From NCBI RefSeq assembly GCF_958439165.1, contig NZ_OY288136.1, positions 1 to 64,000 of the forward strand: a DNA stretch of 64,000 bases. Direction: 5' to 3'. Each line of letters begins with the position of its first letter. Positions within the stretch are counted from its first letter, which is position 1. The stretch comes from an uncultured Hydrogenophaga sp. GTDB lineage: Bacteria; Pseudomonadota; Gammaproteobacteria; Burkholderiales; Burkholderiaceae_C. Position numbers and translations under genes: made by a program. The notes below the pieces were generated by a model. That model saw nothing but the letters and a program-made list of their open reading frames with translations. It did no database searches and was not told the DNA's origin. Positions 17,437-25,793 of the stretch are shown here, in pieces.

Positions 17437-19083
17437 TCAGGCTACCTCGTAAAGGGCTACGAGATTTCGGATGGAGGAGCGCAGTGAGGCCGACATTTGA
17501 GAACCGGCCTCTCGTGCCACGATCTTGTCCGCAGCGAATCCCGGTTCAGCCGCCAGAAACTCCACCGCGCTCTTGAGGTCCCCCATACGTTCGATCACCC
17601 TCTCCATTTTCGACAGCAAGTTGGTGCGCACGCGGGACGAAGGACTCAGCAGGTCAAAGGTGTCTGCGTTACCCGACTTCATCGCAACTTGTTCAGCTTT
17701 CTTGTAGGCCGCAGCGAAGTCGGCCTGACTCTTCTGCAGCAGCTTCATGGCCTGGGTCACCAGGCGGGTATCGCCGAGTGGTGCCATGACATCCGTCAAC
17801 GACTCGCCAGCCAGCAGATCCATCGGCAAGCTCAGGGGCGACGCAGCGAAGGATCCCAGCAGGATTCGGCGCTCGACCGGCTTCATGGCGTTCCATTGCT
17901 GTTGGCTGATGGGCTTCGGCTGAGCCGCTGGACCAACAGACGCTTTGGGGACCTGCACAAAGCCCTCTTTGAGTGCTGCTCGCAGTTCCTTCTCCACTTT
18001 CAGCAGCTCAGTGTTGTCCAGGCCGTTCTTTTTGAATGCCTCGGCCAGCGTATTCACCTGGTCGATGATGGCCTCAGCACGGGGCTTCAGATAAGCCCCG
18101 TTGGTGGCATCAATGCCCACCGGTGTCTGGGCGACGGCCACGTGTTGCCGGTGCAGCTTGCTGAACAGACCGAACAGCCCGCGCTTGGGCGGCAGGGGGC
18201 TGACCTCCAGTTTCGATTTCTGTGATTGGTTCAACAGGCTTTCAAACTTCTTGGTCTGCGTTTTGATCGCCTCGAACGCTTGACGCAACTCGAGGCCGTG
18301 ACCGTTCGATCGGTGCTTGCCCAGCTCCCTCGCCACTGCCGTTTCGGATTTCAGACTGAAAGGCCTGCTGAAACATTGGACGGCGTCGAGCCGTTGGACA
18401 GGGCTCAATGGCCCGGGATCGGCTCGGTCGACTGGGGCGGGGGTGGTGGGTTCGTTCTTCGTCTTTCCGATGGCGACCTTCCCACCGCCCTTGCTCATCG
18501 GGGCCAAGGAATAGTCGCGTCCAAGCTCGCGCACCGTTTCGGCCTGTGCTGGTGTCTGGTGTTGAATGCCTTTGGCTTTCGTGGTACCCAGCCTTGGGGA
18601 GGGTGGCGCACCGTTTCTATTCGTCTGTAGGGCTCGCTGATCCGGGGTGTCGAACTGGTGGGACTCGGATTTGTATTCCACCGGACCGATCAGATCGATG
18701 GTGGGCGCCGGGATCGGTTGGTCAACACCCTCGAACAGCGGGCTGGCGTTGGATGGTTTAGGGCCATAAAACCCTTCTGCTGTGTCAGCGCTGCCGTCTT
18801 TCTCGCTGGTCTGTGCTGCCTTGCGCTGGTCATCTTCCTCCTCCATGGCGATGGCTGCTTCGAGGCTGGAGATGGCCATGATGGCGCTCGGGGGAAGTTT
18901 CCCGACGCCCAAGGGTTTGGGCGTTGATGCGTTGCGGGGCTTTTTGGTTGTCCGGGTGGTTGCCAGTGCCTGCTGCTGGAGCGATGTCGTCTCTGGCGAC
19001 ACGCCCTTGGCGGTGGGGCTGGCTTCCTGCTTGCCGTGTGGCTTGAGTCTGGTGCGTGGCGCGGTCGGAGTTGAGCTGATCAT
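17437..19083 (-). CDS. Unrecognised 548-residue protein, disordered N-half and helical C-half
   Basis: I do not recognise a family. From the ATG at 19083 the first roughly 270 residues are rich in Ser, Thr, Pro, Lys and Gln (ISSTPTAPRTRLKPHG and similar), suggesting disorder. The remainder looks alpha-helical, with Leu/Ala/Lys/Glu patterns (AEAIIDQVNTLAEAFKK, VTQAMKLLQKSQADFAAAYK, LLSKMERVIERMGDLKSAVE). No signal peptide, transmembrane helix or enzyme motif is seen. Sampled lines are about 50-62% GC, lower than the flanking genes, which suggests transfer. Such an N-terminus resembles type III secretion substrates, but no secretion gene is in the window and no hrp-type box was found upstream. 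It is transcribed divergently from the Phc-type quorum-sensing operon, so density-dependent expression is possible. Confidence 0.72.
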   Translation of the reverse strand: MISSTPTAPRTRLKPHGKQEASPTAKGVSPETTSLQQQALATTRTTKKPRNASTPKPLGVGKLPPSAIMAISSLEAAIAMEEEDDQRKAAQTSEKDGSADTAEGFYGPKPSNASPLFEGVDQPIPAPTIDLIGPVEYKSESHQFDTPDQRALQTNRNGAPPSPRLGTTKAKGIQHQTPAQAETVRELGRDYSLAPMSKGGGKVAIGKTKNEPTTPAPVDRADPGPLSPVQRLDAVQCFSRPFSLKSETAVARELGKHRSNGHGLELRQAFEAIKTQTKKFESLLNQSQKSKLEVSPLPPKRGLFGLFSKLHRQHVAVAQTPVGIDATNGAYLKPRAEAIIDQVNTLAEAFKKNGLDNTELLKVEKELRAALKEGFVQVPKASVGPAAQPKPISQQQWNAMKPVERRILLGSFAASPLSLPMDLLAGESLTDVMAPLGDTRLVTQAMKLLQKSQADFAAAYKKAEQVAMKSGNADTFDLLSPSSRVRTNLLSKMERVIERMGDLKSAVEFLAAEPGFAADKIVAREAGSQMSASLRSSIRNLVALYEVA

Positions 19084-19305
19084 GTGAAACGCGTAGGGGT
19101 TGATGATGTGATGTTCGTCACCAAACCAAGATGAATGTCTCACCAAGTCATGACCATTTATCCAGTTCGCGAGATGACTGGCCACGCCGCCTGACCTGTG
19201 TCCGGCACAGCCAGTCACCCCCCGGAGTTCTTGGATGCGGGTAGTGGCATTGGTGCTCTTCACCGGTGGTAAAAAGCCGAACAGCCCACGAGCCGAAGTC
19301 GCGTG

Positions 19306-20850
19306 ATGCAGGCATGGCAGGCCAGGCCTCCGCGACCGACCATTCGCACGGTCTTCAACGCCGAATACACTCCGCAACCGGACCGATCCTCAGACCTGAA
19401 TCACCATCCGACGCCCATCGTGTATCTACAGCGCCCCTTCGACTCCGTCGTCACATTCAGAAACAGTCAGGGGGAAAGCGCACGTGGCTCCCTGACCAGC
19501 CTCCAGCGCCGCGGCCTGGTCATGGAGATCTACAACCCGTACTCCATCGTCCAGGTCAGCGAGGTCCTCAACGAGCTGACCATCCGCTCTGGTGACCGGA
19601 CGATCTACAAGGGCAAGGCGGTGGTGGTGAGCCTGCTCAATACCGGGTTGATGGCCGTCATCTCGGTAGCGCTCATTGACGAGTGGTCAGATCTGAATGC
19701 GATCAAGGGCGATGTAGGCCAGGTCAGGGACGAAGCCTATCGCTTCGTGTCCGACTGGGAGTCCCGCTTCAAGATCCGCGAGAGTTACCAGGTCACCATC
19801 AGCGAGTTCCGGGCCTTCCTGTCGGAAACGGCTCGCTGGATCGACCAGGCCGACCTGACCGATTCGCTGCCGCGCGACAGCCAGGGTCGGCTCGCTGACG
19901 AGGTGTTCCAGGCGATTGCCGAGCCGCTGATGGTCAAGGGGAAGCAGTTCCTGATCCGCCTGGAAGATGAAGCCTCCCGACTGGACCCGGAAGATGCGCC
20001 GCTGCACCGGGCCTACGCGCAGACGGCGCTGCATCCGTTGGTGCTCCGAGCCCCTTTTGTCTACCGGACATTCGCCAAGCCGCTGGGATACGCCGGTGAC
20101 TACGAAATGGTCAACCAGATCATCGGCGACCCACGTCAGGGTGGCAGCACCTACATCCAGCTGGTCAATGCCATGTTCCTGAAGGCGGCTGTGGCCGAGG
20201 CACACCGCAACCGCATCGACATCCTGGTGGAATTTCTTCAGCGCTCGGCGGCACTCGCCAGGAATCAGGGGCGTCCGATGCGGATCCTCAACATCGGTTG
20301 TGGACCCGGCATCGAGATCCAGCGTCTGATTGCCACCGGTGATGATCTCTCGGGCCTGAATTTCACCCTGGTCGACTTCAGCCGCGAGACGCTCGATTAC
20401 ACGAGCCAGCGGATTGCCGAAGCCCAGCAGCAGCATGGCTCGGCGGTGAAGGTGGAGTACGTCCAGGAATCGGTGCACGAGCTGCTCAAGCGTGCAGTCC
20501 GGGACACCGCACCAGCCGAAGGACAGGGATACGACTTCATCTACTGCGCCGGTCTCTTTGACTACCTCTCGGACAAGGTCTGCTCGCGGCTGATCCGTTA
20601 CTTTCTGACCCGCAGCAACCCGGGTGCCCAGATGCTGGTCACCAACGTCCACTCCGACAATCCTGAGCGCTTCGGCATGGAGCACCTGCTGGAATGGCAC
20701 CTGATCTATCGGGATGAGGCGCAGATGCGGCTGGTCCTGGATGAGGTTCAGGCACCGGTCAAGCTGTACACCGACCCCACCGGTGTGAACATCTTTGCCG
20801 AGGTCACGGTGAGCGCCAATCTGCGAGCCATGGCACTGTCCCATGACTGA
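19306..20850 (+). CDS. phcB: PhcB-like SAM-dependent methyltransferase (3-hydroxy fatty acid methyl ester signal synthase)
   Basis: A 514-residue protein with an N-terminal beta-rich, PilZ-like region (about residues 35-130), a helical middle, and a class I methyltransferase domain. Motif I is ILNIGCGPGIEI, near residue 327, followed by FTLVDFSRETLDYTSQRI and YDFIYCAGLFDYLSD. It heads a four-gene operon matching Ralstonia solanacearum phcB-phcS-phcR-phcQ, where PhcB makes the methyl ester of a 3-hydroxy fatty acid used as a quorum signal. The stop overlaps the start of the kinase gene by 8 bp. Start choice is weak: GTG at 19303 or ATG at 19306, with no clear ribosome-binding site. Identification rests on operon order and domains; the signal's chain length is unknown. 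Confidence 0.85.
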   Translation: MQAWQARPPRPTIRTVFNAEYTPQPDRSSDLNHHPTPIVYLQRPFDSVVTFRNSQGESARGSLTSLQRRGLVMEIYNPYSIVQVSEVLNELTIRSGDRTIYKGKAVVVSLLNTGLMAVISVALIDEWSDLNAIKGDVGQVRDEAYRFVSDWESRFKIRESYQVTISEFRAFLSETARWIDQADLTDSLPRDSQGRLADEVFQAIAEPLMVKGKQFLIRLEDEASRLDPEDAPLHRAYAQTALHPLVLRAPFVYRTFAKPLGYAGDYEMVNQIIGDPRQGGSTYIQLVNAMFLKAAVAEAHRNRIDILVEFLQRSAALARNQGRPMRILNIGCGPGIEIQRLIATGDDLSGLNFTLVDFSRETLDYTSQRIAEAQQQHGSAVKVEYVQESVHELLKRAVRDTAPAEGQGYDFIYCAGLFDYLSDKVCSRLIRYFLTRSNPGAQMLVTNVHSDNPERFGMEHLLEWHLIYRDEAQMRLVLDEVQAPVKLYTDPTGVNIFAEVTVSANLRAMALSHD

Positions 20851-22168
20851 CCAGCTCAATGCTGTCTATCAACGGCAGCTGTCGGACTTCCGCCTGACCT
20901 ACAGCAAGGCCGGCAACGTCACGTCTGTCGTGTTGATCCTGGCCGGGGTCGGCCTGGACCACTTCACCTACCCTGATCGCCAGGCCGAGTTCTTCCTGAT
21001 CCGGCTGGCGGTGGTGGCACTCACGCTGGGCATCCTCTGGATTCTCTACACCGATCTCGGTCGACGTCATGTCCGCCAGTTCACCGTGCTGTGGCTGCTG
21101 CTGCCGCAGGTGATGATCGCCTACATGATCCAGGACACCGACGGCGCCCAGTCGATCTACTTCGTGGGTCTTCATCTGGCCTTGTATGCGGTGGGCATCA
21201 TCCTGCCCATCAGTTTTCTGGAGGGGGTGGGTTTCGGCATCGTGACAGTGGGGCTCTACGTCGGCGCCTGCCTCCTGCATCCCGACTGGTCATCGAACGC
21301 TCCCCGCCTCATGACCAACACGCTGTTCATCGTGTTCTCTGCCGCAGCCAGCGCGGTGTGCACCTGGTTCAACGAACGTGCCCGCATCCGGCTGTTCCGG
21401 CTGCAGCAGGAGGTCGCCGAGATCAACGCCAGCCTGCGCGAAACCAATGTGACGCTGGCCGAGGTCAAAGGTCAGCTGCTCCAGCGCGAAAAGATGGCTG
21501 CCATCGGCACCTTGTCGGCGGGCCTCATGCACGAGGTCAACAACCCGGTCAACTACAGCCTGATGGCCATCAACATGGGGCTGTCGCTGCCGGCGGCCGA
21601 GCAGGACCCGATGCTCAAGGAAAGTCTGGTCGATGCCCGCGAGGGCATGCAGCGGGTGCAGAACATCGTCACCGACCTCAAGACCTTCGCCTACCAGAAG
21701 CCGGGAAACGACAGCCAGCGTGTATTCCTGATGGAGAACGCCATCCGTTCTGCCCAGCGGCTGGCAGGCTTCGAGCTCAAGGGCATCGAGGTGTCGGTGG
21801 ACCTGCCTGCCGACACGCACGTTCTCGGTGACGAGCCAGCCCTCATCGGTGTGCTGATCAACCTGTTCAGCAATGCGGCCAAGGCTGTGCATGCGGCACA
21901 GCGGGCCGAGCCCCGCATCGAGGTCCATGCCGAGCATGAGGCGACCCGTCTGCGGCTGCGGGTCCGTGATAACGGTCAGGGCATTGCGGCAGAAAACCTT
22001 GATCGCGTCTTCGAGCCCTTCTTCACGACGCGCGAGGTGGGCTCCGGCCTGGGCCTCGGGCTGAGCATCAGCTACGGCATCGTTCAGCGGCATGGCGGTG
22101 TGCTGGCTGTGGCCAGCGAGCCGGGTGAATGGACCGAGTTCAGCTTTGATCTGCCGAGGCCCGCATGA
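20843..22168 (+). CDS. phcS: PhcS-like membrane sensor histidine kinase
   Basis: A 441-residue kinase with about six N-terminal transmembrane helices (residues 20-180), a short coiled coil, a DHp domain with the phospho-acceptor His in GLMHEVNNPVNYSL, and a GHKL ATPase domain (LINLFSNAAKAV, DNGQGIAAENLDRVFEPFF, GSGLGLGLSISYGIV). The acceptor His is residue 230 with this start, the same number I recall being reported for PhcS of Ralstonia solanacearum. The absence of a large periplasmic domain fits sensing of a lipophilic signal in the membrane. It overlaps phcB by 8 bp and phcR by 4 bp (ATGA), indicating translational coupling. Confidence 0.88.
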   Translation: MTDQLNAVYQRQLSDFRLTYSKAGNVTSVVLILAGVGLDHFTYPDRQAEFFLIRLAVVALTLGILWILYTDLGRRHVRQFTVLWLLLPQVMIAYMIQDTDGAQSIYFVGLHLALYAVGIILPISFLEGVGFGIVTVGLYVGACLLHPDWSSNAPRLMTNTLFIVFSAAASAVCTWFNERARIRLFRLQQEVAEINASLRETNVTLAEVKGQLLQREKMAAIGTLSAGLMHEVNNPVNYSLMAINMGLSLPAAEQDPMLKESLVDAREGMQRVQNIVTDLKTFAYQKPGNDSQRVFLMENAIRSAQRLAGFELKGIEVSVDLPADTHVLGDEPALIGVLINLFSNAAKAVHAAQRAEPRIEVHAEHEATRLRLRVRDNGQGIAAENLDRVFEPFFTTREVGSGLGLGLSISYGIVQRHGGVLAVASEPGEWTEFSFDLPRPA

Positions 22169-23352
22169 GCACGGGTCAGCTGCCAGCTGTGGACCTGCCA
22201 GGGGTGCTCATGGTCGACGACGAGCCCCAGGCCTGCAAGTGGTTCCAGCGCACCTACGCCGGCGAGTTCAGGGTGCTGACCGCCACCAGCGTCGACGAAG
22301 CCTTGAGCCGCCTGGACCTGCCCGATTCGGACATACAGGTGTTGATGACCGACTACCGCATGCCGGGGCGCCACGGCGTCGATCTGCTGCGGGAGGCCAG
22401 TCGCCAGCACCCCGATGTGATCCGCGTGCTGGTGTCGGCCTATGCCGACAAGGACGTCGCCATGCAGGCCGTCAACGAGGGGCATGTTCAGTTCATCCTG
22501 GAGAAGCCGCTGGACGAAGCCATCACCCGCCGGGCCTTGAGGGATGCGGTTGCGTTGGCGGTGACCCGCCGGCAGGACCGCGAGCTGCTCGACCAGCGTG
22601 CGGCCATGCTGCGCGACACCCTGGGTTTTCTGGCCCATGAGGTGACCACGCCGCTGGCCACCGTGCAGGGATATCTGTCGGCCCTGCAGGACCGGCATGC
22701 CGAAAGCCCGGATCCTGCCCATCAGGAGGCTCGCATTGCCCAGGGACGGCCGGGCGATGTCCGTTCGATGCTCGATGCCGCGCGCAGGCGCACCGAATAC
22801 GCACAGTCGCTGGTCAGCAGTTTCGTGCGGTCCGCCGGCGAGGCTCATGGCTGCGGGTCGGTCCAGGCGCCCACGGCTTCCGACCTGGTGCGGTCGGTCT
22901 GCGGGCACTACCCGTATGCAGCGGAAGAGGGTGACTGGGTGTCGCTCGACATCCGGCAGGACTTCGTCCTGCCCGGGCGCCGCGATCTGATCTTCCTGGT
23001 GCTGTCCACCCTGTTGAAGAATGCTCTGCAGGCCCTGCGCGACAGCCCGCCATCCGGCGCGGCCCGGCCCCAGGTCCGGTTCTGCCTGTTGCCCATTCCC
23101 GGTCCCGATGGAGGCCAGGCCTGGCATGCCGTCCAGGTGATCGACAACGGCCCGGGTGTCGAGCCTGAGGTGCTGCAGCGGCTCACCCTGGAGCCCCTGA
23201 CCACCCGTGCCGACCGTGGCGGTCACGGCATGGGTCTGGTGTTCTGTCGCCGTGTCATGAATTCACTGGGGGGCGCCATCACGGTGAGCTCCGTGCCAGG
23301 TGAAGGCACCGTGGTGACGCTTTGTTTTCCGTTGATTGGTTCCCGCGCATAG
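22165..23352 (+). CDS. phcR: PhcR-like response regulator with C-terminal histidine-kinase domain
   Basis: A 395-residue protein. The receiver domain has acidic residues VDDEP, acceptor Asp63 in MTDYRMPG and the Lys in LEKPLDE. It is followed by a DHp-like helix with His158 in LAHEVTTPLATVQG and a GHKL ATPase domain (LLKNALQAL, DNGPGVEPEVLQ, GHGMGLVFCRRVMNSLGG). A receiver at the N-terminus and a kinase at the C-terminus is the unusual layout of PhcR. It has no DNA-binding domain, so output must pass through a partner; in Ralstonia this relay controls the LysR-type regulator PhcA, which is not in this window. It is followed 16 bp later by phcQ. Confidence 0.87.
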   Translation: MSTGQLPAVDLPGVLMVDDEPQACKWFQRTYAGEFRVLTATSVDEALSRLDLPDSDIQVLMTDYRMPGRHGVDLLREASRQHPDVIRVLVSAYADKDVAMQAVNEGHVQFILEKPLDEAITRRALRDAVALAVTRRQDRELLDQRAAMLRDTLGFLAHEVTTPLATVQGYLSALQDRHAESPDPAHQEARIAQGRPGDVRSMLDAARRRTEYAQSLVSSFVRSAGEAHGCGSVQAPTASDLVRSVCGHYPYAAEEGDWVSLDIRQDFVLPGRRDLIFLVLSTLLKNALQALRDSPPSGAARPQVRFCLLPIPGPDGGQAWHAVQVIDNGPGVEPEVLQRLTLEPLTTRADRGGHGMGLVFCRRVMNSLGGAITVSSVPGEGTVVTLCFPLIGSRA

Positions 23353-23368
23353 GAGGCGCCTTGCTGCC

Positions 23369-24310
23369 ATGAAAATTCTGTATGTCGATGACGAGGCGAT
23401 GGCGCTGAAGTACTTCGAGCGGCTGGTCAGTCCGCTGGCGCCGGTCATCACGGCGACTTCGGTGGAAGAAGGCCGCGAAATGCTGCGCCTGCATGGTGCC
23501 GAGATCGGTGTGCTGGTGAGCGACCAGCGCATGCCCGGCGAGCGCGGCAACGAGCTGCTGCGCCATGCCCGCGAGCAACACCCGCACATCGTGCGCATGC
23601 TCACCACGGCCTATTCCGAACTGGGCGAGGCGATCGAAGCCATCAACTCCGGCGAAATCTACCGCTACATCAGCAAGCCCTGGGCGCTGGAGAGCCTGAG
23701 GGCCGACCTGAAAAACGCGCTGGAGCTGGCCGAGCTGCGCCGCGAGCGCGACGGCCTCATGCGCGAGAAGATGCTGGCCCACCAGGGCCAGTTGATGGGC
23801 AGCCGGCTCTGCCAGCTGCTGGGCGTGGCGGCGGCCATCCGGCACGATCAGGCCGATGCAGCGCTGCATGCCCTGGCCCGCAGCGCCATGGTGGTGGGCG
23901 CTCCGGCCCCCGAGGTCGACTGGCGCCGCTGGGACCATGCCGATCTGCTGCAGGCCGAGGCCCGGCGTGCGGTGCAGGTGGCCCAGGGTCTGCGCCATTG
24001 GCTTCAGTCCTGGGAAGGTGCGGGGTCCGATCCGCTGGGAGCTCTCGGCGCAGCCTGGGGTGTGGTGCCTGCCGGCGGCAGCATCGTGCTCGACGATCCG
24101 ACGGCCGTCACGCGGCTGATGCATGGCCCCGCTGGCGGCGATGTGTCGCAGGCGGATGTGGTCTGGCTGGCCTGGCTGCTGTGGCAGGGTGGCGCAGCCC
24201 GGGTGCAGGCCGACGGTGGCCGCTGGCGCATCGAGCGCACCGAGCCGGCCGAACGGGCGGGCGACTGGATGGCGGCCACCATCGAACAGTTCGGGCCGCT
24301 GCCCGGTTGA
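23369..24310 (+). CDS. phcQ: PhcQ-like response regulator
   Basis: A 313-residue protein with an N-terminal receiver domain (ILYVDDEAMALKYFERLV, acceptor Asp52 in VSDQRMPGERGNELL, conserved Lys in YISKPW). Then come a coiled helix (LAELRRERDGLMREKMLAHQ) and a C-terminal region without a recognised output fold or DNA-binding motif. The start is fixed by AGGAGG at 23351-23356, placed 12 bp before the ATG; an earlier in-frame ATG lacks such a site. As the fourth gene of a phcBSR-like operon it corresponds to PhcQ, which in Ralstonia takes part in controlling PhcA. The output mechanism cannot be read from the sequence. Confidence 0.83.
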   Translation: MKILYVDDEAMALKYFERLVSPLAPVITATSVEEGREMLRLHGAEIGVLVSDQRMPGERGNELLRHAREQHPHIVRMLTTAYSELGEAIEAINSGEIYRYISKPWALESLRADLKNALELAELRRERDGLMREKMLAHQGQLMGSRLCQLLGVAAAIRHDQADAALHALARSAMVVGAPAPEVDWRRWDHADLLQAEARRAVQVAQGLRHWLQSWEGAGSDPLGALGAAWGVVPAGGSIVLDDPTAVTRLMHGPAGGDVSQADVVWLAWLLWQGGAARVQADGGRWRIERTEPAERAGDWMAATIEQFGPLPG

Positions 24311-24401
24311 GTCGGCTTGCGGCGCCGGGGAACCCCCGGCACCGATGGCCGGTCACAATGCCATGGCCTGCCATTCTCGGCGGGCTCACCTGGAGATGAC
24401 C

Positions 24402-24761
24402 ATGGCCCTGCCCGACACCCTGATGCCTTCCATTCCCCTGCGGGCGGTCCGGCGCTGCACGACGGCCGCAGCCTTGGGTGCCGGCCTGATGCTGGCCGGT
24501 TGCAGCTCGGTGGGCGTGGGGGTGGGCATACCGGTGGGGCCGGTGACCATCGGCGTCGGTGCCAGCAACAATGGCGTGAGCCTGGGTGTGGGCACCGGCG
24601 TGGGCCCGGTGGGGGTCGGCGTGGGTGTCAACCAGCGCGGCCAGGTCAGTGCCGGCGCCGGGGTGGGCGTGAGCGCTCCGGTGGGCGACAGCAAGGCCCG
24701 GGTGGGCGTCGGGGTGGGCACCAGCACGGTGATCCACGACCCCGACAAACCCTCCCGCTGA
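24402..24761 (+). CDS. Small Gly/Val-repeat lipoprotein
   Basis: A predicted 119-residue lipoprotein with signal sequence and lipobox LAGC, followed by a low-complexity body built almost entirely from Gly-Val dipeptides and short variants (VGVGVGIPVGPVTIGVG and similar). The ATG at 24402 has GGAG six bases upstream; another ATG at 24396 is possible. The body has no known domain. Its stop codon is directly adjacent to the stop of the convergent ohr gene. Function unknown; similar repeat lipoproteins occur in Burkholderiales. Confidence 0.75.
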   Translation: MALPDTLMPSIPLRAVRRCTTAAALGAGLMLAGCSSVGVGVGIPVGPVTIGVGASNNGVSLGVGTGVGPVGVGVGVNQRGQVSAGAGVGVSAPVGDSKARVGVGVGTSTVIHDPDKPSR

Positions 24762-25190
24762 TCAGGCCAGGGTCAGCGTCACCGGGATGTTGCCCCGGGT
24801 GGCGTTCGAGTAAGGGCAGACCTGGTGGGCGGTGTCGACCAGGTCCTGGGCCACGGCGCGGTCCATGCCCGGCAGGCTGACGCTCATGCGCACCGCAATG
24901 CCGAAGCCTTGCGGGATCGGGCCGATGTCGACTTCGGCCGAAATGCTGGCATCGGCCGGCACCGCGATCTTCTTCATGCTGGCCACGTGCTTCATGGCGC
25001 CCATGAAGCAGGCCGAATAACCGGCTGCAAACAGCTGCTCGGGGTTGGTGGCGGTACCGGCACCGCCCATGGCTTTCGGCGGGCTCAGCTTGACGTCGAG
25101 CAGGCCGTCATCGGTGCGGGACGTGCCCTCGCGGCCGCCGGTGGTGGTGGCGCGGGCGGTGTAGATCACTTTGTCGAGTTGGGTGGGCAT
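24762..25190 (-). CDS. ohr: Organic hydroperoxide resistance protein Ohr
   Basis: A 142-residue OsmC/Ohr-family thiol peroxidase that reduces organic and fatty-acid hydroperoxides. The two catalytic cysteines appear in SACFMGAMKHVA and VCPYSNATRGN, and the N-terminal KVIYTARATTTGGREG block is typical of Ohr rather than OsmC. It lies 62 bp downstream of an OhrR-type regulator on the same strand, the classical arrangement, and is expected to be induced by organic peroxides through that regulator. Confidence 0.95.
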   Translation of the reverse strand: MPTQLDKVIYTARATTTGGREGTSRTDDGLLDVKLSPPKAMGGAGTATNPEQLFAAGYSACFMGAMKHVASMKKIAVPADASISAEVDIGPIPQGFGIAVRMSVSLPGMDRAVAQDLVDTAHQVCPYSNATRGNIPVTLTLA

Positions 25191-25252
25191 GGTGCTCTCC
25201 GGTTGGGGAATGCCTGCGGGCAGGCGGGGGGTGAAACGGATGTCGGCGGCGT

Positions 25253-25711
25253 TCAGCTGCCGACGGCTTGTTGAAGGCGGTCGCGCAGGGTCTGGACTTC
25301 CTGGGTGAGGGCGAGCACTTCCTTGACGCTGCACTGGCTGGCGTCGAGCACGCAGCCGGGCACGCTGGCCGCTGGCCTGCGCAAGGCGCGGCCGGCGTCG
25401 GTCAGCCAGACCTGCACGCGCCGCTCGTCCTGTGCATCGCGCTGACGCAGCAACAGGCCGGCGGCTTCCAGGCGCTTGACCAGCGGGGTCACGGTGCCGG
25501 AGTCGAGGAACAGGCGGTCGCCCAGTTCGCTCACCGTCAGGCCGTCGGACTCCCACAGGGCCAGCATGGCGAGGTACTGCGGATAGGTCAGCCCCAGCGG
25601 CTCCAGCAGCGGCTTGTAGAGCTTGGTCATGGCCAGCGATGCCGAATACAGCGCGAAACACAGCTGGTGGTCCAGGCGCAGGGCATCGGTGGATCGGGTG
25701 GAGGAAGGCAT
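25253..25711 (-). CDS. ohrR: OhrR-type MarR-family peroxide-sensing repressor
   Basis: A 152-residue MarR-family protein. The sensing cysteine is in the N-terminal helix ([15 protein letters not shown]), as in OhrR. A second cysteine region near the C-terminus ([12 protein letters not shown]) suggests the two-cysteine type, in which oxidation forms a disulfide. The winged helix includes [25 protein letters not shown] and the wing [14 protein letters not shown] perfect inverted repeat stands immediately upstream of the start, indicating autoregulation together with ohr. Confidence 0.92.
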   Translation of the reverse strand: MPSSTRSTDALRLDHQLCFALYSASLAMTKLYKPLLEPLGLTYPQYLAMLALWESDGLTVSELGDRLFLDSGTVTPLVKRLEAAGLLLRQRDAQDERRVQVWLTDAGRALRRPAASVPGCVLDASQCSVKEVLALTQEVQTLRDRLQQAVGS

Positions 25712-25729
25712 GGGCAGAATTATGACGAA

Positions 25730-25755
25730 CAATTCAATTGTGTGCAATTGAATTG
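25730..25755. promoter_or_regulatory. OhrR operator (perfect inverted repeat)
   Basis: Two 11-bp arms, CAATTCAATTG (25730-25740) and CAATTGAATTG (25745-25755), form a perfect inverted repeat around TGTG. It stands 18 bp before the ohrR start. The AT-rich CAATT/AATTG half-sites match the known style of OhrR operators in Proteobacteria. It contrasts strongly with the GC-rich surroundings. Confidence 0.85.
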
Positions 25756-25793
25756 GAGAAACTGCCGGAGCGAGCGGTGCCATCCCCGCTGCT

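Noticed and set aside
19196..19210. CTGTG-N5-CACAG inverted repeat about 95 bp upstream of phcB as a third lux box
   Set aside because: Spacing is CTGT-N7-ACAG rather than N8 and it shares only the outer bases with the two sites at the cqsA locus, so it was not counted as a lux box.
24402..24761. Repetitive Gly-Val coding sequence as a CRISPR or satellite repeat
   Set aside because: The repeat is in-frame with a lipoprotein signal and varies at the base level; there are no regular spacers.
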